36,528 nucleotides of DNA, from assembly GCA_035524095.1 (NCBI GenBank), contig DATKPK010000114.1, forward strand, positions 1 through 36,528. Reading direction: 5' to 3'. Numbering within the stretch: the first letter of the stretch is position 1; every line of letters begins with the position of its first letter. Shown here one piece after another: positions 7,147-16,282 of the stretch. The position numbers were made by a program, and so were the translations under genes. The notes under the pieces were generated by a model. That model did no database searches. It saw nothing but the letters and a program-made list of their open reading frames with translations, and was not told the DNA's origin. This stretch comes from DATJUF01 sp035524095. Lineage in GTDB: Bacteria; Desulfobacterota; Binatia; Binatales; Binataceae.

Positions 7147-9768
7147 TTAGAACGTGAGCCGGCGTATCAACGCCTCGGCGATCAACAGGATCATCGCTGC
7201 GACGATGCAATAGGCGCCGAGCGAGGTGATGTGCTCCGCCTCCGGGCGTCCCGCGCCTTCTTCTCCGAGCGTCGGATTCAGTCGTCCGCCAGTGGCCGAG
7301 GCGAGATGCTCCAGGAGCGCATAGTTGGGTGCGGGTTCCGGCATTTCGTTATTCATCGCCGGACTGACGGTATAGGCCAGCGGCGGAAAGGCTGGACCGC
7401 CGCTTTCGTTTGACTTCAGCGTGATGTAATAGGTTCCGGGCTTCGGCGCCGCGAAACTCCCACCGAGCTCACCGGGCGCCTGCTGTGAAAGAATCGAGAC
7501 AAACCGCGCCCCGTTAGGCGTAGTGATAACAGCATTAACCGGCCGTCCGACGGTTGACGGATTGTCGCTGTAGTCGGTGAGATTCAGGCTAATCCTTCCC
7601 CTGCGATAGCCCATCGCAATCGCGAACTTCTCAGCGGCAGGTGCCTCAGGCGTCATCCACGCGACCAGTTTATGCCATAGCTGGCTGAAAACGCCGCTGC
7701 CGATCCACGCGGCCGACCAGCGTCCGCTCGCGTCGGTAGTGACCGCGATCACTTTGCCCGCGCCATATTTCCAACTGGCTACGATCGGCGCCCGGACTTC
7801 ATTACTGTTGACGAAGACGCTAAGCGTTGCGCCCGGCTTGAGCTGCGTCGCGACGAAGCCCTTGATCGGCGGCAATTGCCGTCCGGCCAAATCCTTGAGC
7901 AGCGGGTCGGGCGAGACCGTGTACGGAATGAAACTGTTCTCTGCCATCGTGGTATCGCCGCCGCGCGGCGCCACATCCTGCAGGAACAGCGATGGCAGAT
8001 TTTCGGGGCTATCGGTCTGATAAAAGCCGCCGCCACCATAGCGGCTGATCGCCTGTAGCAGCCCGACGTTCGCTTCTTGTCCGACTGCAATTGTTGAGAT
8101 CGTGACGCCGCCCTCATGGTGCATCGACGAGACGAGGTCGTAATACATCTCGGCGGTGCCGCCGGTCTCGCCGTCGGTGAGAATCACGATATGCTTGAGC
8201 GCTGCATTTGATGCCGCGAGGTCCCGCTGGGCCTCCTGCAAGGCCGGCAGCAGGAAAGTTGTGCCGCGCGCCTTCAACCGGCTGATCAGTTCGTCGAAAT
8301 AGGGGCGGCTCTCACTCATCGGCTCCAGCGGGATAACCACGAACGGCTGCGAATCGAAACCGATTACGCCCAGCAGGTCGCTGTCCTTCATAGTTTTCGT
8401 GACGGTCAGCGCCGCAGCCTTGGCATATTCAAGCTTCTGATTGCGGCCCATCGAGCCCGACTTGTCGATGATCAGGATCAGCGCGCGTTTGCGCTCGCGC
8501 CGCTCTGGCGGCTTCATCAGCACCGGCATGATGTGCGCGACGGGGCTGTTTTGCCATCCGCCGAGCCCAAAACTCTGATCGCCTCCGGCCATCGAAAGCG
8601 AGCCGCCATCCGCGACATATTGCACGAGTGCGGTTTGCGCGGCCGGCGCGATATGCCCACTCGCAACGTTATTCAGGATCACCGCGTCGTAGCCCTTGGG
8701 ACTGCCGTCCCATTCGCCGTTCGCCACTTCAACAGTCGGCTGCAAACCGATGCTGCCCACCACCGAGGCGAGATAGCTCGAGTCGCGAGCGCTATCGGTC
8801 ACAATCAAGATCTTGCGCTGGCCGCCGATTCCGACCCATCCATCGAGCGCATCGTCCTCTGGATAGGCGTCTAGCGCTGGGTCTGACGGCTTGAACAACG
8901 CGCGAAACCCAACGAGGCCCGGACTATCGGCGTGGACCGGAAAATCGTAGCGCGTCTCCCCCGGTTGAATCGTCACCTGATGGGTTTCGAGGAACTGCCC
9001 GTTGCGATACAGCGTGATTGTCCCCGCTGCAGGAACTGCGTTGAAGTTGTTCATCGTGACGCCAAGCGAGAACGGTGCGGCTTTTTCCAGCGCAGGCGGA
9101 ATTTCCAGCTCGGTCATCGCGATATTCGGCACTGATCGCGCACCGGGCGGCGTGAAGATATTCAGCGAGATACCGGCTGTGCGCAACGCTGGAAGCGCCT
9201 GATCGGCATCGCCGTGATTCTGCCAGCCATCGGTCACCAACACGACCGAACCGCCGCGCGTATCGCTATCAGCTGCAATCCGGTTGAGCGCCGCTTCGAG
9301 ATTCGTCGCGGATGGATCGCATACGGCACATCCGGCGGGATTTTGGAGCATCGCGATCGCCGCGCCTGTGTCTTGTTCGCTTGGCGCGCCCGCAAACACG
9401 ATCGCGGGATCGCTCGTGCGCAGCTTCAATTCGTCCTTGAGCAGACTGACCGTGTACGCCCGCATCGGTTCTGTGATACTGGCGGAAGCATCGATGATCA
9501 CCGGACGGGCAGCGCCTTCCGAACGCATCACGATGCGCGGGTCGGCTAACGCAAATACGAACAACGCCAGGACCAGACCGCGCAAGACCGGCGCGATAAT
9601 GCGCAATGTTGTCCGCGCTTGAATTAGCCATACAATCAGAAGCAGACCAATAACTGGAAGTAGATAGAGCGCGTCTGGGCGTCCGAGCGTCACACCTTGC
9701 GGGAGTGGGATCGCGATCGGTGGCAGATGGAGCCGAGCTGCGATTGCGCCCAGGTTGATCGGATTCAT
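7147..9768 (-). CDS. Large membrane protein with two von Willebrand A domains and a glutamine-amidotransferase-like segment
   Basis: An 873-residue protein. Two N-terminal membrane helices (about 33-50 and 58-77) precede a first VWA-like domain with MIDAS D-A-S-A-S at 93-97 and T-D-G near 179. Beta-rich and class I glutamine-amidotransferase-like segments occupy roughly 210-425. A second VWA domain follows, with MIDAS D-K-S-G-S at 435-439 and L-T-D-G-E near 530. A beta-rich region comes next, and one membrane helix lies at the C-terminus (about 849-867). Both metal sites keep the D-x-S-x-S pattern. It is the last gene of the MoxR-DUF58-BatA run, 10 bases after the BatA-like gene. Such clusters are known to assemble or mature envelope complexes with the help of the MoxR ATPase. 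The target here is unknown. Confidence 0.8.
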   Translation of the reverse strand: MNPINLGAIAARLHLPPIAIPLPQGVTLGRPDALYLLPVIGLLLIVWLIQARTTLRIIAPVLRGLVLALFVFALADPRIVMRSEGAARPVIIDASASITEPMRAYTVSLLKDELKLRTSDPAIVFAGAPSEQDTGAAIAMLQNPAGCAVCDPSATNLEAALNRIAADSDTRGGSVVLVTDGWQNHGDADQALPALRTAGISLNIFTPPGARSVPNIAMTELEIPPALEKAAPFSLGVTMNNFNAVPAAGTITLYRNGQFLETHQVTIQPGETRYDFPVHADSPGLVGFRALFKPSDPALDAYPEDDALDGWVGIGGQRKILIVTDSARDSSYLASVVGSIGLQPTVEVANGEWDGSPKGYDAVILNNVASGHIAPAAQTALVQYVADGGSLSMAGGDQSFGLGGWQNSPVAHIMPVLMKPPERRERKRALILIIDKSGSMGRNQKLEYAKAAALTVTKTMKDSDLLGVIGFDSQPFVVIPLEPMSESRPYFDELISRLKARGTTFLLPALQEAQRDLAASNAALKHIVILTDGETGGTAEMYYDLVSSMHHEGGVTISTIAVGQEANVGLLQAISRYGGGGFYQTDSPENLPSLFLQDVAPRGGDTTMAENSFIPYTVSPDPLLKDLAGRQLPPIKGFVATQLKPGATLSVFVNSNEVRAPIVASWKYGAGKVIAVTTDASGRWSAAWIGSGVFSQLWHKLVAWMTPEAPAAEKFAIAMGYRRGRISLNLTDYSDNPSTVGRPVNAVITTPNGARFVSILSQQAPGELGGSFAAPKPGTYYITLKSNESGGPAFPPLAYTVSPAMNNEMPEPAPNYALLEHLASATGGRLNPTLGEEGAGRPEAEHITSLGAYCIVAAMILLIAEALIRRLTF

Positions 9769-9778
9769 CGGTGCGGGT

Positions 9779-11593
9779 CTAGGCTTGAATCGCCGGACGC
9801 CGCCGGTAGACGAGGATCGATTCGAGCACGATCAGTAACAGAATAACCACGAGGATATAGGGCGTAAGCGGCGCGTGGACCATGGACGATGGCGCGTTGC
9901 CCACGGTGCCGACGCTGACTGTAATCGGCGTTATAGTTTCGAGATCTGAGGCTGCCAGGTCTTCGAGATTGACCGCCCGCGCGGTGCGCGAATGCGCGCT
10001 GTTCAGGTAGTAGATTCCCTGCGCGTCGGTCGCCGTAAAAATCGTTGAAGGCTCGACCGTCACTTGCCGGCCGGACGGCAGGGTGACACTGGTGACGCCC
10101 GCTGGAGTCGTCCATGGCTCGCCGGTATGGAAGCCGCCCGAGCGTCCGCCGAAGCCAGAGAGATAACCGAGCATATTCAGCGTCAGGACGGACATCGGCA
10201 GGTTCCGCTTGCCTAAATAAGGAAACGGGTTGAAGCCCGTCGCGACCATTCGATGGCCTTCGCGCTGGCCGTTTAGAATCAGGCCGCCGCCGCTACCGGC
10301 AACCGTCGTTTGCAGCCACGGATGCTGCTTCAGATACTCGCCGGAACGAAGATTGAGCAGACGGAAATTCACATTGTCGGTGAGCGGATCGACCGTAGGC
10401 CATTCTGTTACTGCGATCTGCACCGCAGGATCAACGCCAAAGCCAAAGAGCGGATCGCCCGGCGGCGGCATCACCGTCAGCGCTGGGACCGTCGGCAACT
10501 CCTTCGGCACCGTGTACTCGAAAATGACCAGATCATAATTGGCGAGTTCGGCCGGTGTGTAACTCACCGGTGCAATTGTCCGGACGGTCACGCCGGGGAT
10601 AGAAGCAAGGCTCGTGGCATCGGACGGCACCGGACTGACGAACAGGATCGCGATCGCTCGCACGCCGGAACCGGTTGCATAAGCTACATTGTCGAGCATG
10701 AAGCCATCGGCGGGTTCGAGCGCCGCACGATAGACTTCTGCCGGCGGCAGATTCGGCAATTCCAGCGGCACCACCGCACCCGGCTGCACTTCGGCTTGCG
10801 CGTGACCAGCGGGCCGACCGTCGCCGGTTAAGGTGACGTGAAGATTCGCTGCAGTAGGACTGAAATTCGCAACCGCGATTCGCGCATGGAGCGCCGTTGC
10901 ACCAAAGAATTCGCGTCTGAGCGCGAGTGAACCAATCGCATAATTCGCGATCGCATCGCTGTTGTAAACTGGCCGGATCTTCGGCGGAAGCGGCGGTGTG
11001 ATTGGCCGATAACTCGCCCACAGAATCGTGCCGATGTGCGTATCGGCATTAAGCTGTCCAACCAATCCTGAGACCAGCGCTGGATCGTCGGGAGCATCGG
11101 TGACACGCGCACCACTGAGCGCCGCAGCAGCTTCGGCGGCGCTGGTAAAGGTTCCGCGCAACTGATGGGGCTGCGGAGCCGTCAAATAGATTGCCGCCTG
11201 CCCGCTATCCGTTTGTTTCGCCAGGGCATTTTTCACCGCGCCGATCGCCGCATCGAAGCGCGTCTGACCGGCAGCGGTCTGTGCCTGCATCGCCGCCGAA
11301 TTGTCGAGTACGACCGCGAGTGGGCGTCCGCGATGAATCAGGTATGGGCGCGCCATCGCCAGCACTGCGAGACAGAGGAGGAGCAGTTCAAGGAAGAATG
11401 TCCAGGTGAAACGCGGACGTCCACCGAAACGTTGCCCACGCATCACATGCAATGCGCGAAAAGCGATCACACTTGAAACGGTTGCCTGACGCGGACGCTC
11501 ACGCGCGAGATAGGCAAGAATTAGAAATGGCACGATCGCGAGAAAATCGATCGCCCTCGGCTCCAGCCATCCTATGGTATTCAGCCAACCCAT
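9779..11593 (-). CDS. BatA-like membrane protein with VWA-type domain
   Basis: A 604-residue protein with the N-terminal BatA-type arrangement: a membrane helix at about 16-30, a short loop with the arginine-rich stretch A-R-E-R-P-R, and a second helix at about 65-82. A VWA-like domain begins at about 92. Its MIDAS reads D-N-S-A-A (97-101), so the last serine is alanine and metal binding may be weakened. The middle is beta-rich. A last helix (about 575-595) ends in Y-R-R-R-P. It sits 50 bases after the DUF58 gene and 10 bases before the large double-VWA gene, on the same strand. It probably forms part of a membrane complex with these neighbours. Confidence 0.75.
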   Translation of the reverse strand: MGWLNTIGWLEPRAIDFLAIVPFLILAYLARERPRQATVSSVIAFRALHVMRGQRFGGRPRFTWTFFLELLLLCLAVLAMARPYLIHRGRPLAVVLDNSAAMQAQTAAGQTRFDAAIGAVKNALAKQTDSGQAAIYLTAPQPHQLRGTFTSAAEAAAALSGARVTDAPDDPALVSGLVGQLNADTHIGTILWASYRPITPPLPPKIRPVYNSDAIANYAIGSLALRREFFGATALHARIAVANFSPTAANLHVTLTGDGRPAGHAQAEVQPGAVVPLELPNLPPAEVYRAALEPADGFMLDNVAYATGSGVRAIAILFVSPVPSDATSLASIPGVTVRTIAPVSYTPAELANYDLVIFEYTVPKELPTVPALTVMPPPGDPLFGFGVDPAVQIAVTEWPTVDPLTDNVNFRLLNLRSGEYLKQHPWLQTTVAGSGGGLILNGQREGHRMVATGFNPFPYLGKRNLPMSVLTLNMLGYLSGFGGRSGGFHTGEPWTTPAGVTSVTLPSGRQVTVEPSTIFTATDAQGIYYLNSAHSRTARAVNLEDLAASDLETITPITVSVGTVGNAPSSMVHAPLTPYILVVILLLIVLESILVYRRRPAIQA

Positions 11594-11643
11594 CCGGATC
11601 TTACGGCATCCAGGCCAGGTGATTGCACCACTGGCGCGCGCCG

Positions 11644-12543
11644 CTAGTGCGCGAGCCCAAGGTCTGTGACCGCGCGCAGGAAGAAATCCTGGAACCCGGC
11701 GTCGGTGGTGTAAAGTGCGTAACGAATTCCGTTGCGCAGGCAGAAGACTTTGATTTCGCGGGTCAGCCGCAAAAGGGTCTGCCGATACTGCTCGCGCTCG
11801 CGATTGCCGATCGATACGCGCACCCGCTCGCCGCTCTCGGCATCCACCACCTCGACGTCGCCGTTGAGCCCTTGCCCCTGGAGTTCGACACCGCCGAGAA
11901 TCTGAATCGCCGTGACGTCCATGTTGGCGGCGCTGAACAGGCCCAGCGCGCGATCTGCCGCGGCCGGATTCATCAGGAAATCCGAAATTAGAAAAACCTT
12001 GCCCGCCCGCCGGATCGATACCATCTCATTCGCTAGCGCGGGAGCCAGATCGGTTGCACCTGCCGGATTGATCGCACTCAGCGATCGCGCGAGGTCAACA
12101 ATCCGATGCCGTCCCAGCACGAACACCGGCGCGGGTCGCTTGCCCTCACCGCCGACCACTCGCATCATCACGCGGTCGCCGGAAGCGAGCGCTACATAGG
12201 CCAGCGCCAGGGCGATCGCCACGGCCGAACCGAATTTGTGATCACGCTCCGGCCAGTTCATCGACGCACTCGCGTCGATGAAGATATATGTCAGCAGGTC
12301 TTCCTCTTCCTTGAACAGTTTGATGTAGAGCTTGTCGGTGCGGCCGTACAAACCCCAATCGATGTAGCGAAAGTCATCGCCGGTTGAGTAATGGCGGTAG
12401 TCGTTGAATTCGAGTGACGAGCCGCGCCGAGGCGAAAGGTGCGACCCTTTCCCCAAGCCCGCGTATTCGCGCCGCGTCTTGATCCGCAACTGTTCCAGGC
12501 GCGCGATAAACTCGGGCGTGAATTCTTCCGGCAGTCCGAGCAT
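11644..12543 (-). CDS. DUF58 domain protein
   Basis: A 299-residue soluble DUF58 protein. The family signature D-F-R-Y-I-D-W is at 57-63, preceded by P-R-R-G-S-S-L-E-F at 38-46. It leads into a VWA-like fold with D-A-S-A-S-M at 90-95 and S-D-F at about 185. DUF58 proteins are near-constant partners of MoxR ATPases. The gene starts five bases after the MoxR gene ends, so the two are almost certainly translated from one message. The length is normal for short DUF58 members. The identification is firm; the biochemical role of the family is poorly defined. Confidence 0.9.
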   Translation of the reverse strand: MLGLPEEFTPEFIARLEQLRIKTRREYAGLGKGSHLSPRRGSSLEFNDYRHYSTGDDFRYIDWGLYGRTDKLYIKLFKEEEDLLTYIFIDASASMNWPERDHKFGSAVAIALALAYVALASGDRVMMRVVGGEGKRPAPVFVLGRHRIVDLARSLSAINPAGATDLAPALANEMVSIRRAGKVFLISDFLMNPAAADRALGLFSAANMDVTAIQILGGVELQGQGLNGDVEVVDAESGERVRVSIGNREREQYRQTLLRLTREIKVFCLRNGIRYALYTTDAGFQDFFLRAVTDLGLAH

Positions 12544-12548
12544 CGTCG

Positions 12549-13562
12549 CTAGCGCGGCTTCTTCAGCCGCTTGAGGGCCTGTTCGAGGATCGATTCGGTC
12601 GTGACATTTTCGGCCTCAGCCTGGAAGTTGCGCAGCAGCCGATGGCGCAGGGCCGGTATAATCGCGTCTTCAACATCCTCGTAACTCGCGGTCACGCGCC
12701 CCTCGAGCAACGCGTTGACCTTCGCCGACAAGATCAAGGCCTGAGCGCCACGCGGACTCGGTCCGAAGCGTAAGTACTGCGACACTTCGGGGATGGCGTT
12801 GGGGCCGCCCGGCGTACATGCGCCGATAATCGCGATTATGTAACGCTCGACCGGTTCACTGACCATCACCTCACGCACCAGCGACTTAAGTTGCTCGATT
12901 CGGGCCGAGGCGCTGGCCTCATCGAAGATCGGCGCGACTTTGTAGGAAGCTGCGCCCGTCGTTCGATTAAGGATCTCGCGCAATTCGTCGGGCTTCGGCG
13001 AACCCATCACGACTTTGAAAAGGAAGCGATCCATCTGTGCTTCGGGAAGCGGATAAGTGCCTTCGAGCTCGATCGGATTCTGCGTCGCCAGCACAAAAAA
13101 AGGCGGATCGAGCACGTACGTCGTGCCGAGTACGGTGACCTGGCGTTCCTCCATTGCTTCGAGCACTGCGGATTGAGTCTTCGGCGTCGCGCGATTGATT
13201 TCGTCGCCCAACACGACATGAGCGAAAATCGGCCCTGCCGCAAAGCGGAACTCGCGGCGTCCCTCGCTTTCGGTCAGGACTTGGGTACCGACGATATCCG
13301 AGGGCATCAGGTCAGGCGTGAACTGAATCCGCTTGAAACTCAGGCCCAGCACGTCAGCAGTAGTCTTGACCAGCAGCGTCTTGCCGAGTCCAGGCACCCC
13401 TTCGATCAAAATATGACCGCCGCAAAACAGCGCCGCTAAAACCTTGCGTATAACCTCGCGATGACCCACGATCACGCGGCCCACCTCGGCCTCGGCCTTC
13501 GAAAATGTCCGGCGGAATTCCGCCACCCGTTCGTTTGGTGAGATTTGGGGAGCCGCTCCCAT
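12549..13562 (-). CDS. MoxR-family AAA+ ATPase
   Basis: A 337-residue AAA+ ATPase of the MoxR family. Walker A G-V-P-G-L-G-K-T is at 55-62, Walker B V-L-G-D-E-I-N at 117-123, sensor 1 A-T-Q-N-P at 159-163, and an alpha-helical lid domain occupies about 220-335. MoxR proteins act as chaperone-like ATPases that insert cofactors into, or mature, membrane and periplasmic complexes together with VWA proteins. Here it stands between a Gly/Asn-rich membrane protein (25 bases upstream) and the DUF58 gene (5 bases downstream). All catalytic motifs are intact. Confidence 0.93.
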   Translation of the reverse strand: MGAAPQISPNERVAEFRRTFSKAEAEVGRVIVGHREVIRKVLAALFCGGHILIEGVPGLGKTLLVKTTADVLGLSFKRIQFTPDLMPSDIVGTQVLTESEGRREFRFAAGPIFAHVVLGDEINRATPKTQSAVLEAMEERQVTVLGTTYVLDPPFFVLATQNPIELEGTYPLPEAQMDRFLFKVVMGSPKPDELREILNRTTGAASYKVAPIFDEASASARIEQLKSLVREVMVSEPVERYIIAIIGACTPGGPNAIPEVSQYLRFGPSPRGAQALILSAKVNALLEGRVTASYEDVEDAIIPALRHRLLRNFQAEAENVTTESILEQALKRLKKPR

Positions 13563-13587
13563 CGCTAATTCTTCTCCCGTGAGCCGC

Positions 13588-15141
13588 TCAATGAATCAAA
13601 TCCCGGTAGCGCGGCGGTACTAATTGCTGTTCGTCCGGCGTGTCGGTGATCCTATCCTGCTTGAGCGGCAGATTGCTGTAGGGCGTGGCCGCGCGGGCTA
13701 CGCCGTTGTCGGCAACGAGACTGCCGCCTGCCCCATTACTCTCGACCGCCGCGGGTATCCGAAAAGTCGCATAGCGCGCGTCATGAATTCGAATCGGCGG
13801 GCCCTCGCCGGCCGCGTAAAAGCGCGCGAAGGTTTCAGCCTTCGGAATCTCGCCCAGATGAGTATCCCCCGACGAACCGGCGTCATCCTTGCGCCCACTC
13901 GAACCATTGGCCTGCGGCCCCGGCACCGCGCTCCGGCTGGCGCTATCGCCGTTGCGTCCGCCCGGTTTCGGCATCTGTGCATCGCCAGCGGCGTTGGGAT
14001 TACTCAACGGCCCGGTCGCATTGGGATTGTTGCCGGCCTTAGGCGCGACTCCGCTGCCGTTGTCGGCCAACTGCTGCGAGCCGCCTCGAGTCTTGTCGCG
14101 CGGCTCCGATTCTTGCGCGACCTGAGCCTGCGCTTTGTCAATCTCATTGCTCAGCTTGACCATCTGCTGGCCGCTGTTCTTGTCCTTGCCGCCGCCTGAT
14201 CCGTTGCCCCGGCCGGGCCCGTTACCGCTCGCCTGGCCGGGTCCATTGCCTTGACCGCTACCCGCACCAGCCCCCTTTCCCTGCCCGATGCCGTTCCCCT
14301 CGCCGTTGCTATTACCCGAGCCACCGCCAGTCCCGCCCCCCGCACTTGCGAGGCGGCTGCCGCCAGCACCACTATCCTTCTGGTTCTGCTGTTGAAGCTT
14401 TTCGACTTCGCGCTTAAGCGCGGCAAGCTCCTGCATCTTCTGTTCGGGCGGTAGCGCCGGATTCTCCAGATCGTTACTGACTCCTCGCACTGCAGCGGCA
14501 AGATCGTGGCTCGCGGGACTCGCCCCTGGCGCCCCCAGCGTCCGCGCGAGATTACGCAGGTCACGTGCGATTTGACCCATCGCCGTCGGTGGTTTGACCA
14601 TCGCCATAAGGCCAACGGCAAGCGCCGCGAGACCGGCGGCGGCCAGTATAGATGACCGTCCGAGCGGCTTGAGCGGTGAAACTGGGAATTCGCGGCGCGG
14701 CTCAAACAGATCGAAATAGGCGATCGTCCGCCGCCACAGCATCGGGAACAGTGGCGAACGCCGTTCGCGCGTTTGAGGGTGATCGGGATCCGTCATGGTC
14801 GCCAGGGTCAGGATTTCCTGATGGGCGCCGATATGGTCATCGATCCGTTCCGCCGTCGCGACATAATCATTCAGCTTGAAGTAGCCGCTGAGCGCGAGCG
14901 CGGCCATCGCAATCAGCTCTGCGACCGCCACGATGAACAGTATTTCTTTTAAAATCGCTGCATTCTCCGCTGTCAGCGCATAACCCCAGCGATCCCATCC
15001 GAATGCACGTGCGCGCTCAAATCCGACGAACAGCGCGAGCGTGATCACTAGCGGCAGCGCAAAGTTCAGCGCTCCGTGTAACGCGTTGACTCGCGCCAGA
15101 TGGCGCCGCGTCCGGCTGATCAATTCGACTGGGCTATTCAC
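13588..15141 (-). CDS. Membrane protein with long Gly/Asn-rich low-complexity region (DUF4175-like position), function unknown
   Basis: A 517-residue protein of no family I can name with certainty. Two hydrophobic helices (about 24-43 and 66-88) and a third (about 167-186) anchor it. A coiled-coil-prone segment (about 225-260, with an E-K-L-Q-Q-Q-N-Q-K run) follows, then a low-complexity stretch (about 262-335) almost entirely of Gly, Asn, Ser, Gln and Lys, and a second disordered region (about 350-430). The C-terminal 80 residues look folded again. It heads the MoxR/VWA run, where other bacteria often have a DUF4175-type membrane protein with a long disordered part. The first gene of the run is 42 bases downstream of mltG, so transcription may continue from there. 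Confidence 0.6.
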   Translation of the reverse strand: MNSPVELISRTRRHLARVNALHGALNFALPLVITLALFVGFERARAFGWDRWGYALTAENAAILKEILFIVAVAELIAMAALALSGYFKLNDYVATAERIDDHIGAHQEILTLATMTDPDHPQTRERRSPLFPMLWRRTIAYFDLFEPRREFPVSPLKPLGRSSILAAAGLAALAVGLMAMVKPPTAMGQIARDLRNLARTLGAPGASPASHDLAAAVRGVSNDLENPALPPEQKMQELAALKREVEKLQQQNQKDSGAGGSRLASAGGGTGGGSGNSNGEGNGIGQGKGAGAGSGQGNGPGQASGNGPGRGNGSGGGKDKNSGQQMVKLSNEIDKAQAQVAQESEPRDKTRGGSQQLADNGSGVAPKAGNNPNATGPLSNPNAAGDAQMPKPGGRNGDSASRSAVPGPQANGSSGRKDDAGSSGDTHLGEIPKAETFARFYAAGEGPPIRIHDARYATFRIPAAVESNGAGGSLVADNGVARAATPYSNLPLKQDRITDTPDEQQLVPPRYRDLIH

Positions 15142-15183
15142 GGCCGTCAGGAGCGAGACTGCTCTCCATAAGAATCACGTTCA

Positions 15184-16212
15184 TTATCCGCGCGGCGGGC
15201 TCGGATGCGCCGCCTCACGCCGCAACTCGGCAATCGCCCGCTGATGATCCTCGAATGACTTCGAGAAGATATGCGTGCCGTCGCTGCGTGCAACAAAATA
15301 CAGATAATCCGTATGGTCGGGATAGAGCGCCGCGAGAATCGACGAAAGTCCCGGATTTGCGATCGGCCCCGGCGGCAGCCCGATAATACTATAGGTGTTG
15401 TAAGCGGAAGGCATATGCACTGCCGCCGCCGCTTGGGCGACCTCACCGAAAGCGTTGTATTGAGCCGTCGGGTCCGATTGCAGCGGCATCCCAAGGCGCA
15501 GCCGATTGTAGAACACCCCCGCGATCAAGGGCCGCTCGCCGGGCACCTGCGCCTCCTTTTCCACGATCGACGCCATCGTCACCATCTGGCGCGCGGTCAG
15601 GCCGAGTTCAAACATGCGCTCTTCAACCGCCGGGGTCAGAATCTCGTTGAAACGCTCCAGCATCTCCGCGACTACCTGATCCGCCGTGGTATGCGGCCCG
15701 AACCGATATGTCGCCGGAAATAGAAAGCCCTCGGCGCCCAGCGATCCTAGTCCGAGTGCACGCGGTATCGCGCCAACCGTGGCCGCCTGATCGAAAGCGT
15801 AATCACACAGCAGTCCGCCCTCGCCGATCCGTTGGCCAATCTGATGGAGCGTCATGCCTTCCGGAATCGTTACCGTAATCACGATGAAGTCGCCTCTCAC
15901 AAGATGTTCGAGCACCGCCGGTGTATTCTCGCCACCCGCAAAGGCGTAGTCACCCGGCTTGACCTGGCGCGCCTTGCCGCTCATTTCGGCGTAGGCAACG
16001 AACGCGATTTCACTCCGGATAACGCCGGCCTGAGCGAGATGGCGGGCTACCGTCGTTAGCGATTCGCCTCGATTAATCGCGACTTCGCGTGGCGGCTGGA
16101 AGCGGTTGGTCGGCAAGAAAATCGCCGCATAGACCAGTCCCGCTGCCGCCGCGGCAACGATCGATACCCCCGCCAACACATACAACACGCGCTTCATAGC
16201 CGGTCTAGCCAC
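15184..16212 (-). CDS. mltG: Endolytic murein transglycosylase
   Basis: A 342-residue MltG/YceG-family protein that cleaves nascent peptidoglycan glycan strands at the inner membrane. A single N-terminal membrane helix is at about 8-30. A LysM-like region (about 45-105) follows. The catalytic domain has A-S-I-V-E-K-E-A with the catalytic glutamate at Glu218, then F-Y-N-R-L and S-D-P-T-A-Q-Y. The end has the family signature F-V-A-R-S-D-G-T-H-I-F-S. The length fits the family. It lies 70 bases downstream of ruvX on the same strand, a neighbourhood seen in many bacteria. A second in-frame ATG five codons in could also serve as the start. Confidence 0.93.
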   Translation of the reverse strand: MARPAMKRVLYVLAGVSIVAAAAAGLVYAAIFLPTNRFQPPREVAINRGESLTTVARHLAQAGVIRSEIAFVAYAEMSGKARQVKPGDYAFAGGENTPAVLEHLVRGDFIVITVTIPEGMTLHQIGQRIGEGGLLCDYAFDQAATVGAIPRALGLGSLGAEGFLFPATYRFGPHTTADQVVAEMLERFNEILTPAVEERMFELGLTARQMVTMASIVEKEAQVPGERPLIAGVFYNRLRLGMPLQSDPTAQYNAFGEVAQAAAAVHMPSAYNTYSIIGLPPGPIANPGLSSILAALYPDHTDYLYFVARSDGTHIFSKSFEDHQRAIAELRREAAHPSPPRG

Positions 16213-16282
16213 TCATCGCGGCGACTATATATTAGCTTACGCTCGCCGCCTTCGAGCCAATCAGACGCTGTGTAAAGAGAAT

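Noticed and set aside
6956..7210. Minus-strand frame of 84 codons beyond the VWA operon
   Set aside because: It overlaps the end of the double-VWA gene in another frame and matches no family I recognise; it is likely chance.
14150..14360. Repetitive C/G-rich stretch that looks like a DNA tandem repeat or CRISPR-like array
   Set aside because: It is the coding region for the Gly/Asn-rich part of the 517-residue protein; units are irregular and codon-phased, without spacers.
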